Assembly (NCBI RefSeq): GCF_030348505.1
Contig: NZ_JAUCFJ010000002.1
Location: forward strand, 314,001-378,000
Direction of reading: 5' to 3'
Origin: Lysinibacillus sp. G4S2
GTDB lineage: Bacteria; Bacillota; Bacilli; Bacillales_A; Planococcaceae
DNA: 64,000 bases
The notes under the pieces were generated by a model that saw nothing but the letters and a program-made list of their open reading frames with translations, did no database searches and had not been told where the DNA came from. Below, piece by piece: positions 35,439 to 44,881 of this stretch (the first letter of the stretch is position 1; every line of letters begins with the position of its first letter). Both the position numbers and the translations under genes were made by a program.

Positions 35439-35791
35439 TAGAAATCGTAAGGCAAAAAAAATTCGACGATTTAGGGCTTGCTGAACGGATTACCAACTTA
35501 TAAAAGTTTTGATGTGCGCTGCCGGAGAGTTTTTTGCCTTTCACGGGATATAAATTTAACTCAAGAGCTGTATGTATCTACAATTTCCCGGTATGCCATT
35601 ACCCTGGAAAAATGATCGGTTCCTGATTTACCAGCATCGTCGAATTGAAGCGGAATTGATGCCGATGCATATTCTCTTTACTTTAATACCTCTGGCATGA
35701 ATAGAAGTTTCAATTTTAAGTAAATGATCCATTTAAAAATTAGGCTGTTTTCGAAAAGATTGTTGTTATTCAACTAACTGGCAGTATAGTT
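35439..35791. other. Decayed region before the first group II intron
   Basis: No intact gene. The minus strand around 35540-35690 reads FDDAGKSGTDHFSRVMAYRE and IVDTYSS between stops, which looks like a worn-out coding sequence of unknown family. The last 24 bases (CAACTAACTGGCAGTATAGTT) belong to the class-4 repeat and form the 5' exon junction of the intron. Confidence 0.4.
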
Positions 35792-38511
35792 GTGCGAAAT
35801 GTTCCTAGTTTAAATGGATGATGGTTACATCAATCTGGTAAAGGCTAGGCAGTTCCTTTCGGAATTGAAGGGTTATATCGAAGAATCAAATGAAGAGGTA
35901 ACGCTCAGAAGGGTTCTCTCTTAGTCGAATAGCACTTGATTTAGTAAGAATGAAAGTGTTATAAGCTCGGCGAAAAGGCGTGAGAATTTACCGTAACAGT
36001 TCGGCTGACGAAAGCCTACCCGCGGGGGTGGTGTAAATCATGATGCTTGAGTTGAATGAATATGGTGAGAATGCTAATAAACCTACAATAAAAGGTTAAG
36101 CTGACGAACTTCTGAATGTACGGGTCTATACCTGCGATACATAGAAATGTGTATATCACCAAATTGTGAGGTTAGCTGTGGATGAGTAAAAATAACTAAT
36201 ATGAAAATCCATGATACGTTACAGGCGTATGAATACTAACAGGCTTAGAGGAAGCACCTAAGTTCATTCCATAATAGATATAATTCAACGTTGTAAGCTG
36301 ATAACGTGGAGGACTTACTTCCATTGAAACGGTGGCAAGGAAAACATTAATGATAATAATTACTGTATAACATGTCTTAATATCAGTGAAAGTGGTGGCA
36401 CAGTACCAAGGAAATGTCTAATACACATGGAGGGATAGCCACTAGACTAATAAAGATTTATTCAACCAAGTAAGGCAGTTCTTTATCGGTTAATAAGGTT
36501 CTTGTGAGACTAAAAGAGGTTTAACTCCGAAAGGAGTCACCAACTTATTGAAACGGAAGAAATTGAGACACAATGAGTATTATAGCATGCAAGATTGTTT
36601 TGATACACTTTATACTCAAAGTGTCAGTGGTCATCACTTCTATGACTTAACAGAATTAATGAGTTCTAAAGACAATATACGTCTAGCCTACCGAAACATC
36701 AAAAGAAATACAGGTAGTAAAACTGCGGGAACTGATAAATTAACAATTAATGATATCTTGCATTTAACTGTGGAAGATGTAATAGCAAGAGTTCAAGCTA
36801 TGTTTAAATGGTATGAACCACAGCCAGTAAGACGGGTTCTTATTCCTAAAGGAAAGGATAAAACTAGACCTTTGGGGATACCAACGATTTGGGATAGAAT
36901 CTTTCAACAATGCATACTTCAAATTTTAGAGCCAATTTGCGAAGCAAAATTCCATAAACATAGTTATGGGTTTAGACCGAATCGCAGCACTCATCATGCG
37001 AAAGCTAGACTTGAGTTCCTTATCAATCAAACTGGGCTTCATCATTGTGTTGATGTAGATATTAAGGGTTTCTTTGATAATGTTAATCATAGTAAGCTTT
37101 TAAAACAAATGTGGTCTCTAGGCATAAGGGATAAATCACTCCTTTCTATTATATCTAGGCTATTAAAAGCAGAGATTGAAGGAGAGGGTATTCCTACAAA
37201 AGGTACTCCGCAAGGAGGAATTCTGTCACCGTTATTATCCAACATTGTATTAAATGAATTGGATTGGTGGGTTAGTAACCAATGGGAAACGTTTGAAAGC
37301 AGATATACATACTCCACCAATGGCAGTAAATATCAGCATTTAAAGAAAACAGCTTTAAAAGAGTGCTTCATCGTCCGATATGCGGACGATTTTAAAGTAA
37401 TGTGCCGAACTAGGTCAAACGCAATAAAAATGAACTACGCACTGAAAGACTTCTTGAGAATAAGGCTTCATTTGGAGTTAAGTGAAGAAAAATCAAAGGT
37501 TGTTAATTTAAAGAAAAACTCATCAGAGTTTCTAGGCTTTTCAATAAAAGCTATAAGAAAGGGTAAGACCAGATTTGGTTATGTAGCAAAGTCTGATATG
37601 TCGAAAAAGGCTAAAGCAAATGCTTTCCAAAAGATAAAAGAAGCCATAAGGGTAATCAAGAGAAAGCCTTGTATTCAGACAGTTTGGAATTTTAATACCG
37701 TTGTGATGGGAATCCAAAACTATTACTCAGCTGCAACTCAAATTACAATTAATCTGAATGAGTTAAATCTCCATCTACGCAAGACGTTATACAATCAATT
37801 AAAGAATATTAGAACCGAGGCGAGGTTCCATGAGATGACTAAGACTTTACAGAAGAGGTACAAGGGATACGAGGCTAAACTGTATAAGATACAGAACATG
37901 GTTTTTGTCCCTATCCATGCACAACGATGGGGAAAGACACTATGTTTTTCACAAATAATTTGTAATTTTACAGTCGAAGGAAGAGCAAAAATTCATAATA
38001 GCCTAAAGGCTATCAATAAAAATACTCTTTCTCACATCATGAGAAACTACATTCCAAATAGATCTATTGAGTACAACGACAACAGAATCAGTAAGTTCAT
38101 TGCCCAGTATGGCAAATGCGCCATTTTAGGTGAAGAATTAGGTATTAATGATTGGCATTGTCATCATATTAATCCGTTTAACATTTCAAAAGATGATAGT
38201 TATTCGAACTTAATAATTTTGAATAAGGCTATACATCAACTTATACATTTGAAAGACCAGGCAAAAATTAAAACGCTCTTAAAAGCTGTAAAGCTTTCGA
38301 ATAAGCAAATAGTAAAAGTAAATAATTTACGACTGAAATGTAACAATGAAATAATCTAATAATGGAAGAAAAGCACTCGTCTGCTTAAGATATAGAAAGA
38401 ATAAATTGGATTAGTTGGAACGCCGTATGCGATGAAAGTCGCACGTACGGTGTGAACAGGGGGAAAAGCTGGCGATAACTTCAAAAGCTTACCTATCTGT
38501 ATCAATAAGAA
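35792..38511 (+). mobile_element. Group II intron, copy 1
   Basis: 5' end GTGCG, 3' part with domain V (GAACGCCGTATGCGATGAAA... at about 38418-38454) and a domain VI-like hairpin with AAAAGCT/AAAGCTT arms. It carries an internal ORF starting at 36548. It matches copy 2 (39751-42470) base for base as far as I compared. The true 3' splice point lies somewhere in GTATCAATAAGAA (38500-38511). Full length, with all RNA parts and an intact ORF, so probably active recently. Confidence 0.9.
36548..38359 (+). CDS. ltrA: Group II intron reverse transcriptase/maturase with HNH endonuclease (copy 1)
   Basis: 603 aa. Reverse transcriptase domain (residues about 45-350) with IPKGKDKTRPLGIPTIWDRI, GTPQGGILSPLLSNIVLNEL and catalytic YADD at 278-281; then maturase/domain X (about 370-470) and a C-terminal HNH endonuclease (WHCHHINPFNISKDDSYSN, about 535-575). 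It splices its own intron and drives retrohoming. TTG start behind AAAGGAG. The protein is identical to that of copy 2. Confidence 0.95.
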   Translation: MKRKKLRHNEYYSMQDCFDTLYTQSVSGHHFYDLTELMSSKDNIRLAYRNIKRNTGSKTAGTDKLTINDILHLTVEDVIARVQAMFKWYEPQPVRRVLIPKGKDKTRPLGIPTIWDRIFQQCILQILEPICEAKFHKHSYGFRPNRSTHHAKARLEFLINQTGLHHCVDVDIKGFFDNVNHSKLLKQMWSLGIRDKSLLSIISRLLKAEIEGEGIPTKGTPQGGILSPLLSNIVLNELDWWVSNQWETFESRYTYSTNGSKYQHLKKTALKECFIVRYADDFKVMCRTRSNAIKMNYALKDFLRIRLHLELSEEKSKVVNLKKNSSEFLGFSIKAIRKGKTRFGYVAKSDMSKKAKANAFQKIKEAIRVIKRKPCIQTVWNFNTVVMGIQNYYSAATQITINLNELNLHLRKTLYNQLKNIRTEARFHEMTKTLQKRYKGYEAKLYKIQNMVFVPIHAQRWGKTLCFSQIICNFTVEGRAKIHNSLKAINKNTLSHIMRNYIPNRSIEYNDNRISKFIAQYGKCAILGEELGINDWHCHHINPFNISKDDSYSNLIILNKAIHQLIHLKDQAKIKTLLKAVKLSNKQIVKVNNLRLKCNNEII

Positions 38512-38556
38512 TAATTTAATCATATTATTGAAGTGTTAATTAAAGGGAGAAGTAAA

Positions 38557-38922
38557 ATGTCATTTGATTTAACAATAAATTCTGAAAGAAGATATGAAAA
38601 ATTTATCGAAAGAGTTTCGAAGAGTAAATTGGTTTGGGGTTTGACAAATGAAGAAGGTTGGTGTGTATGTCAATCAAATGAATATGAAGACACTGATGTA
38701 ATGCCATTTTGGTCAGATGAAGCGTATGCACGCCAATGTGCGATAGAGGGATGGTCAAATTATCATCCAACTCTAATACCATTAGAAGAATTTATGAATA
38801 GTTGGCTTTATGGAATGAATGAAGATGGTTTATTAGTAGGCGTTAACTGGAATGCAAAGTTAATTGGCTTAGAAATAGAACCTGCTGAATTATTTAGCGA
38901 ATTAGAACGTAAGATTAGCTAG
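38557..38922 (+). CDS. DUF2750 protein
   Basis: 121 aa, soluble and acidic. Typical pattern of the family: ERRYEKFIERVSKSKLVWGL, then EGWCVCQSNEYEDTDVMPFW and SDEAYARQCAIEGWSNYHPT, and NEDGLLVGVNWNAKLIGLEI. Function unknown; such proteins are common as single small genes and have been noted near immunity-like genes. ATG 38557 follows AAAGGGAGAAG. It is the first gene after intron copy 1, whose insertion may have taken away its native promoter region. Confidence 0.8.
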   Translation: MSFDLTINSERRYEKFIERVSKSKLVWGLTNEEGWCVCQSNEYEDTDVMPFWSDEAYARQCAIEGWSNYHPTLIPLEEFMNSWLYGMNEDGLLVGVNWNAKLIGLEIEPAELFSELERKIS

Positions 38923-38936
38923 AAATAGTTGTTCCT

Positions 38937-39085
38937 TATGCAACTCCCATGAAAGAACTTAATCATCTTTCATTTTCTGTGGTGAAGTGCTGATTTTTGC
39001 AATTCATGGATGTCTAACGGGTGCTTGAGCTGTTTTAGACAGCTCTTTTTTCTTATTGTGCTAACGGCGCAGTTTACTTTAACAA
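38937..39085 (+). repeat. Class-4 repeat (CAACTCCCATGAAAGAAC ... CTAACGG)
   Basis: Begins CAACTCCCATGAAAGAACTT, nearly the same as 31268-31400, and continues GTCTAACGGGTGCTTGAGCTG, a short hairpin AGCTGTTTTAGACAGCT with Ts, and TTATTGTGCTAACGGCGCAG. The GAGCTG...CAGCTC part with its T-run probably works as the terminator of the DUF2750 gene. Confidence 0.7.
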
Positions 39086-39198
39086 TATCCAATAAATGCA
39101 TTGGATATATGCGCTAAAATAAAAAGGGAATCACGAAATAATATACTTAAATGAAAAGACGGAGCGAAAGTAAAAATCTAATAAAGGAAAGTAATAAA

Positions 39199-39633
39199 AT
39201 GAATAAATTAATTTTATCCATATTGATTGTTATTATTTTGACTGGATGCAAAAAATCCCCAAACGATACTCTTAGTCAACCAGAAGGCAAAGTGATTGTG
39301 AATGGTGAACATTATACAATGATTCTAAGTGATTATGAGCAGAAAGAAGACAAAGTTGAATTTAGTAGTAAACATTCTTCCGATATAAACGAGATAGCTG
39401 AACTTTTCGATACACTAGAAGTTGAAAAAAGCACTATATTTAAAGTTGAAATTGATAAAAACCCTTCTTCAATTACGGTATCTAAACGGAATGAAGATGG
39501 TACAACTGATCTTGTTGAAGTGAAAGATAATGAAATTATGATGCCATCGGAAAGTGGATATTATATTTATCAACTTAAAACAATATGGTCTGAAGGAAAA
39601 CAAACTTTTGTTTTTGATGTTAGTGTTGAATAA
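39199..39633 (+). CDS. Lipoprotein of unknown function
   Basis: 144 aa. Type II signal peptide with lipobox LILSILIVIILTGC, mature part starting at Cys17. The body is hydrophilic (KVIVNGEHYTMILSDYEQKE, EIAELFDTLEVEKSTIFKVE), with predicted beta structure; no family recognised. ATG 39199 follows AAGGAAAG; the frame runs back to 39151 without support. Anchored outside the membrane. It lies between the two intron copies. Confidence 0.75.
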   Translation: MNKLILSILIVIILTGCKKSPNDTLSQPEGKVIVNGEHYTMILSDYEQKEDKVEFSSKHSSDINEIAELFDTLEVEKSTIFKVEIDKNPSSITVSKRNEDGTTDLVEVKDNEIMMPSESGYYIYQLKTIWSEGKQTFVFDVSVE

Positions 39634-39697
39634 AAAGAGAGTGACCTACAACTAAATTAATTAGTTTTACTAACATAGGTTTTACATGAAGATCATT

Positions 39698-39720
39698 GAG
39701 CTGCACAGACGGCTCTTTTT
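39698..39720 (+). terminator. Weak terminator after the lipoprotein gene
   Basis: GAGC/GCTC with a 10-nt loop and TTTTT. It is followed by TTATTGTGCTAACG of the class-4 repeat and then by intron copy 2. Confidence 0.5.
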
Positions 39721-39750
39721 GCTTATTGTGCTAACGTAAGCAGGTTTGTT

Positions 39751-42470
39751 GTGCGAAATGTTCCTAGTTTAAATGGATGATGGTTACATCAATCTGGTAA
39801 AGGCTAGGCAGTTCCTTTCGGAATTGAAGGGTTATATCGAAGAATCAAATGAAGAGGTAACGCTCAGAAGGGTTCTCTCTTAGTCGAATAGCACTTGATT
39901 TAGTAAGAATGAAAGTGTTATAAGCTCGGCGAAAAGGCGTGAGAATTTACCGTAACAGTTCGGCTGACGAAAGCCTACCCGCGGGGGTGGTGTAAATCAT
40001 GATGCTTGAGTTGAATGAATATGGTGAGAATGCTAATAAACCTACAATAAAAGGTTAAGCTGACGAACTTCTGAATGTACGGGTCTATACCTGCGATACA
40101 TAGAAATGTGTATATCACCAAATTGTGAGGTTAGCTGTGGATGAGTAAAAATAACTAATATGAAAATCCATGATACGTTACAGGCGTATGAATACTAACA
40201 GGCTTAGAGGAAGCACCTAAGTTCATTCCATAATAGATATAATTCAACGTTGTAAGCTGATAACGTGGAGGACTTACTTCCATTGAAACGGTGGCAAGGA
40301 AAACATTAATGATAATAATTACTGTATAACATGTCTTAATATCAGTGAAAGTGGTGGCACAGTACCAAGGAAATGTCTAATACACATGGAGGGATAGCCA
40401 CTAGACTAATAAAGATTTATTCAACCAAGTAAGGCAGTTCTTTATCGGTTAATAAGGTTCTTGTGAGACTAAAAGAGGTTTAACTCCGAAAGGAGTCACC
40501 AACTTATTGAAACGGAAGAAATTGAGACACAATGAGTATTATAGCATGCAAGATTGTTTTGATACACTTTATACTCAAAGTGTCAGTGGTCATCACTTCT
40601 ATGACTTAACAGAATTAATGAGTTCTAAAGACAATATACGTCTAGCCTACCGAAACATCAAAAGAAATACAGGTAGTAAAACTGCGGGAACTGATAAATT
40701 AACAATTAATGATATCTTGCATTTAACTGTGGAAGATGTAATAGCAAGAGTTCAAGCTATGTTTAAATGGTATGAACCACAGCCAGTAAGACGGGTTCTT
40801 ATTCCTAAAGGAAAGGATAAAACTAGACCTTTGGGGATACCAACGATTTGGGATAGAATCTTTCAACAATGCATACTTCAAATTTTAGAGCCAATTTGCG
40901 AAGCAAAATTCCATAAACATAGTTATGGGTTTAGACCGAATCGCAGCACTCATCATGCGAAAGCTAGACTTGAGTTCCTTATCAATCAAACTGGGCTTCA
41001 TCATTGTGTTGATGTAGATATTAAGGGTTTCTTTGATAATGTTAATCATAGTAAGCTTTTAAAACAAATGTGGTCTCTAGGCATAAGGGATAAATCACTC
41101 CTTTCTATTATATCTAGGCTATTAAAAGCAGAGATTGAAGGAGAGGGTATTCCTACAAAAGGTACTCCGCAAGGAGGAATTCTGTCACCGTTATTATCCA
41201 ACATTGTATTAAATGAATTGGATTGGTGGGTTAGTAACCAATGGGAAACGTTTGAAAGCAGATATACATACTCCACCAATGGCAGTAAATATCAGCATTT
41301 AAAGAAAACAGCTTTAAAAGAGTGCTTCATCGTCCGATATGCGGACGATTTTAAAGTAATGTGCCGAACTAGGTCAAACGCAATAAAAATGAACTACGCA
41401 CTGAAAGACTTCTTGAGAATAAGGCTTCATTTGGAGTTAAGTGAAGAAAAATCAAAGGTTGTTAATTTAAAGAAAAACTCATCAGAGTTTCTAGGCTTTT
41501 CAATAAAAGCTATAAGAAAGGGTAAGACCAGATTTGGTTATGTAGCAAAGTCTGATATGTCGAAAAAGGCTAAAGCAAATGCTTTCCAAAAGATAAAAGA
41601 AGCCATAAGGGTAATCAAGAGAAAGCCTTGTATTCAGACAGTTTGGAATTTTAATACCGTTGTGATGGGAATCCAAAACTATTACTCAGCTGCAACTCAA
41701 ATTACAATTAATCTGAATGAGTTAAATCTCCATCTACGCAAGACGTTATACAATCAATTAAAGAATATTAGAACCGAGGCGAGGTTCCATGAGATGACTA
41801 AGACTTTACAGAAGAGGTACAAGGGATACGAGGCTAAACTGTATAAGATACAGAACATGGTTTTTGTCCCTATCCATGCACAACGATGGGGAAAGACACT
41901 ATGTTTTTCACAAATAATTTGTAATTTTACAGTCGAAGGAAGAGCAAAAATTCATAATAGCCTAAAGGCTATCAATAAAAATACTCTTTCTCACATCATG
42001 AGAAACTACATTCCAAATAGATCTATTGAGTACAACGACAACAGAATCAGTAAGTTCATTGCCCAGTATGGCAAATGCGCCATTTTAGGTGAAGAATTAG
42101 GTATTAATGATTGGCATTGTCATCATATTAATCCGTTTAACATTTCAAAAGATGATAGTTATTCGAACTTAATAATTTTGAATAAGGCTATACATCAACT
42201 TATACATTTGAAAGACCAGGCAAAAATTAAAACGCTCTTAAAAGCTGTAAAGCTTTCGAATAAGCAAATAGTAAAAGTAAATAATTTACGACTGAAATGT
42301 AACAATGAAATAATCTAATAATGGAAGAAAAGCACTCGTCTGCTTAAGATATAGAAAGAATAAATTGGATTAGTTGGAACGCCGTATGCGATGAAAGTCG
42401 CACGTACGGTGTGAACAGGGGGAAAAGCTGGCGATAACTTCAAAAGCTTACCTATCTGTATCAATAAGAA
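39751..42470 (+). mobile_element. Group II intron, copy 2
   Basis: Matches copy 1 with a constant offset of 3,959 bp, from GTGCG through CAATAAGAA. The 5' exon here is GCTAACGTAAGCAGGTTTGTT, that of copy 1 is CTAACTGGCAGTATAGTT: the same repeat type, both ending in GTT. Two insertions of one element, or a duplication of a larger segment, would both give this picture; differing flanks favour two insertions. Confidence 0.9.
40507..42318 (+). CDS. ltrA: Group II intron reverse transcriptase/maturase with HNH endonuclease (copy 2)
   Basis: 603 aa, same sequence as the protein of copy 1: reverse transcriptase with YADD at 278-281, domain X, and HNH (CHHINPFN). TTG start behind AAAGGAG. The identity suggests very recent spread. 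It is one more full template for recombination with copy 1. Confidence 0.95.
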   Translation: MKRKKLRHNEYYSMQDCFDTLYTQSVSGHHFYDLTELMSSKDNIRLAYRNIKRNTGSKTAGTDKLTINDILHLTVEDVIARVQAMFKWYEPQPVRRVLIPKGKDKTRPLGIPTIWDRIFQQCILQILEPICEAKFHKHSYGFRPNRSTHHAKARLEFLINQTGLHHCVDVDIKGFFDNVNHSKLLKQMWSLGIRDKSLLSIISRLLKAEIEGEGIPTKGTPQGGILSPLLSNIVLNELDWWVSNQWETFESRYTYSTNGSKYQHLKKTALKECFIVRYADDFKVMCRTRSNAIKMNYALKDFLRIRLHLELSEEKSKVVNLKKNSSEFLGFSIKAIRKGKTRFGYVAKSDMSKKAKANAFQKIKEAIRVIKRKPCIQTVWNFNTVVMGIQNYYSAATQITINLNELNLHLRKTLYNQLKNIRTEARFHEMTKTLQKRYKGYEAKLYKIQNMVFVPIHAQRWGKTLCFSQIICNFTVEGRAKIHNSLKAINKNTLSHIMRNYIPNRSIEYNDNRISKFIAQYGKCAILGEELGINDWHCHHINPFNISKDDSYSNLIILNKAIHQLIHLKDQAKIKTLLKAVKLSNKQIVKVNNLRLKCNNEII

Positions 42471-42645
42471 AGCACAAAAGGAATGAGCATTTGCTGTAAA
42501 AATAGATTAGATTATTAATGTCTAATAAAAAGTAATGCAAAAAATGAGGCACATTAGAACAAAACTGTTAGTGATAAAAAGCTGATGAGTTTAAGTAAAC
42601 AGAATTCTACATTATGTTCCCCCAAAATAGAAATACCCCTCAAAT

Positions 42646-42834
42646 CTAATTAAGGGGCCTCTCGAAAATTAATTCAAAATAGGCTGCGGAACCATATCCT
42701 TTAGTTGAAGGAGCAAAAATTTGAACAAATCTCCATCCGTCAGATGCGTATTGGTGAATTATATTTTGATAATCTTCTTTTGGTTTACTACCCCAAGCAT
42801 TTAGTTCCACTTTAACGAAATAGTACTCGTACAT
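42646..42834 (-). CDS. DUF4177 protein
   Basis: 62 aa. Pattern of the family: [40 protein letters not shown]. Small alpha/beta proteins of unknown role, common in Firmicutes. ATG 42834 is preceded by GAGGTGATA; the frame starts 9 bases earlier without support. A weak hairpin (CCCCTT/GAGGGG at about 42635-42656) follows the stop on the minus strand. Confidence 0.8.
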   Translation of the reverse strand: MYEYYFVKVELNAWGSKPKEDYQNIIHQYASDGWRFVQIFAPSTKGYGSAAYFELIFERPLN

Positions 42835-42843
42835 TATTATCAC

Positions 42844-43025
42844 CTCGAAAATTAGTTGACTTAGTTACTATACGAAGAAAGTAGAAGATAGTTTCATAAT
42901 TGTTGATGTAGTTTATTGAACAATCGGGAGCGATTGGAATAAGCTTCACTTTTCTTGTCCAACTAACGGGGTGCTTTACTGTAATAACGATCTTCAGCAA
43001 TCGGGTGCTATTCCGAAGTAATGAT
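42844..43025. other. Intergenic region with class-4 repeat motifs
   Basis: CAACTAACGGGGTGCTTTACTG at 42959-42980 and AGCAATCGGGTGCTATTCCG at about 42995-43016 are the CTAACGG/AATCGGGTGC motifs of class 4. No gene. Confidence 0.5.
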
Positions 43026-43070
43026 AAAAGTCCAATTTCTTAGTTTTAATGTTGAGAAATTGGACTTTTT
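43026..43070. terminator. Bidirectional terminator
   Basis: AAAAGTCCAATTTCT / AGAAATTGGACTTTT, perfect 15-bp stem, T-rich on both sides. Confidence 0.85.
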
Positions 43071-43180
43071 ATATTTATTTATAGTGCAAAATAGCGCTTA
43101 AACTAGATATAAAATATCTCTCAAAGTGTCATTCTACATACCCAGCATGGCTACAAAACCCAAAATCGTTAGAAAGTAAT

Positions 43181-43888
43181 TTAGTCGACCATTCTTTTTT
43201 TATAGATAAATCCTGCTACAATCCAAGTCACTAGTGACCATACGATAATAGTAGCTATTGGAACAATGATGTCCATTGTTGTGTATGTTCCTTCTAAAGC
43301 CTCTGCTAATAGTACCAATTGAGAACTTGGTAACCACTCTGCGACTTTTAAAACAGGGAAGGCCTCCGATAATCCTTGGAAAAGAGGACCGAATGGGAAA
43401 ATAAAGATAACAGGTAGAATGATAATAGATCCTTCCATAATCGATTTGGCGAATAGTCCACATACTGTTCCCATTGCAATATAGAACACTGCTGAAAACA
43501 CTAAAGCAATAGCTATGATGAAAAGATTAGCAGGTTCATAGCCAACAAACAAAATAGTTGTTGCTACAACTACTAATGTAAGGATAAAGACAAACAAGCT
43601 TTTACCAATTAAAATATCTCCAAGTGAAGCAGGGGATAGCATTAGACCACGAAGCGTATTTTTTTCTTTTTCCTCTGCAATTAAACAGCATTGTACATAG
43701 GCAGTCACAATAGAAAACACCATATTTATCGGTAGGAAATACATGCTGATAGTATTGGCACCTGTTTGATTGTATAGAATAGCCATAATAAGTGGCATTA
43801 ATGCCATTAAGGATACCGCATAGTTACGTGAAAATTCCTTATAATCTTTCATGAAAATAGCTTGAATACGTGTCATTGAAATGTTCAT
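43181..43888 (-). CDS. ABC-2 type exporter permease
   Basis: 235 aa with six hydrophobic segments; the opening RIQAIFMKDYKEFSRNYAVS and the internal IAEEKEKNTLRGLMLSPASL are characteristic of ABC-2 permeases of the NatB/YhaP kind. Its start overlaps the stop of the ATPase gene by 4 bp (ATGA), so the two make one exporter. Substrate unknown (antimicrobial peptide or ion in related systems). Confidence 0.88.
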   Translation of the reverse strand: MNISMTRIQAIFMKDYKEFSRNYAVSLMALMPLIMAILYNQTGANTISMYFLPINMVFSIVTAYVQCCLIAEEKEKNTLRGLMLSPASLGDILIGKSLFVFILTLVVVATTILFVGYEPANLFIIAIALVFSAVFYIAMGTVCGLFAKSIMEGSIIILPVIFIFPFGPLFQGLSEAFPVLKVAEWLPSSQLVLLAEALEGTYTTMDIIVPIATIIVWSLVTWIVAGFIYKKRMVD

Positions 43889-44733
43889 ACTAAATCACTC
43901 CCTGTTATTTGCATAAAAATATTACCTAGTGTTGGCTCGTTTGTATAAATGCGAGAAACTTCGTTAGATTGCATCCAATGAAACAGTTTCTGTGCATCCT
44001 GTTCTCCATTTTGAATGATTTCACTAGCCCCATTTTTTAATTCAACTGTAATGGAATCATCACCGAATTCCTTTTTCAACTGTTTCGGGGAACCAATTGC
44101 CCGAATTTTCCCTTTATGTAAGAAGGCTACACGATCACAAAGTATTTCTGCTTCACTCATATCATGTGTTGTTAAAAATATTGTCGTACCCATTTCATTT
44201 AACCTACGCAAGCCGTTATAAATATGCTGTGTATTAACAGGGTCGAGTGCAGAAGTTGGTTCATCTAAAAATAATAGTTCTGGTTTATGCATGATGGCAC
44301 GTGCAAGCGTAACACGTTGGATCATCCCTTTAGAAAGCTGACTAATCTTCTTTTTACGCTCGCTATATAAGTTAACAAAATCCAAGGCCTCTTTAACAGC
44401 TGAATTAGGTAATTGATATAAATTACTATATAGTAATAAATTCTCTTCGATTGAAAGTCGTGTGTACAGACCGCTATTATCCGTTAAAATACCAAAGCGT
44501 TTACGATTTTTACTTTGCTTCATCTCATCTGCTGGGCGACCAAACAATAAAACATCGCCAGCAGTTTTTTCAGTTTGTGCTGTTAATATTTTAATAGTAG
44601 TAGTTTTTCCGGAGCCACTAGGACCAAGAAAGCCGAATATTTCTCCTTTTTGAATAGTAAATGAAACATCCTGTAATGCTACTTCCTTATTAAATGTTTT
44701 CTTCAAATGCTGAACATCGATTACTGCGTTCAT
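43885..44733 (-). CDS. ABC exporter ATP-binding protein
   Basis: 282 aa, fully equipped: Walker A GPSGSGKTTT, Q-loop TDNSGLYTRLS, signature QLSKGMIQRVTLARA, Walker B LLFLDEPTSALD, H-loop LTTHDMSEAE. The C-terminal 70 residues are of the type seen in drug/peptide exporters (CcmA/YhaQ-like). AGGGAGG precedes the ATG. Partner of the ABC-2 permease; upstream lies a LytTR gene with a degenerate ATPase domain that probably regulates this operon. Confidence 0.93.
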   Translation of the reverse strand: MNAVIDVQHLKKTFNKEVALQDVSFTIQKGEIFGFLGPSGSGKTTTIKILTAQTEKTAGDVLLFGRPADEMKQSKNRKRFGILTDNSGLYTRLSIEENLLLYSNLYQLPNSAVKEALDFVNLYSERKKKISQLSKGMIQRVTLARAIMHKPELLFLDEPTSALDPVNTQHIYNGLRRLNEMGTTIFLTTHDMSEAEILCDRVAFLHKGKIRAIGSPKQLKKEFGDDSITVELKNGASEIIQNGEQDAQKLFHWMQSNEVSRIYTNEPTLGNIFMQITGSDLV

Positions 44734-44881
44734 TTGAAAACCTCCCTGTGTTGTTGTTGATATCTACACTATAAGGGACAATGGAGAGCTCAACATTAAA
44801 TTACAGGTGAAAGGCAGTAAAATGCCCTTTAGTGGAGAAATATTTCAGCTGACAGGAGTCGTTTATTTCCTGGGAAATCTC

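Noticed and set aside
37087..37320. 77-codon antisense frame inside the intron ORF (also at 41046-41279)
   Set aside because: Fully inside a well-supported reverse transcriptase gene; no start signal.
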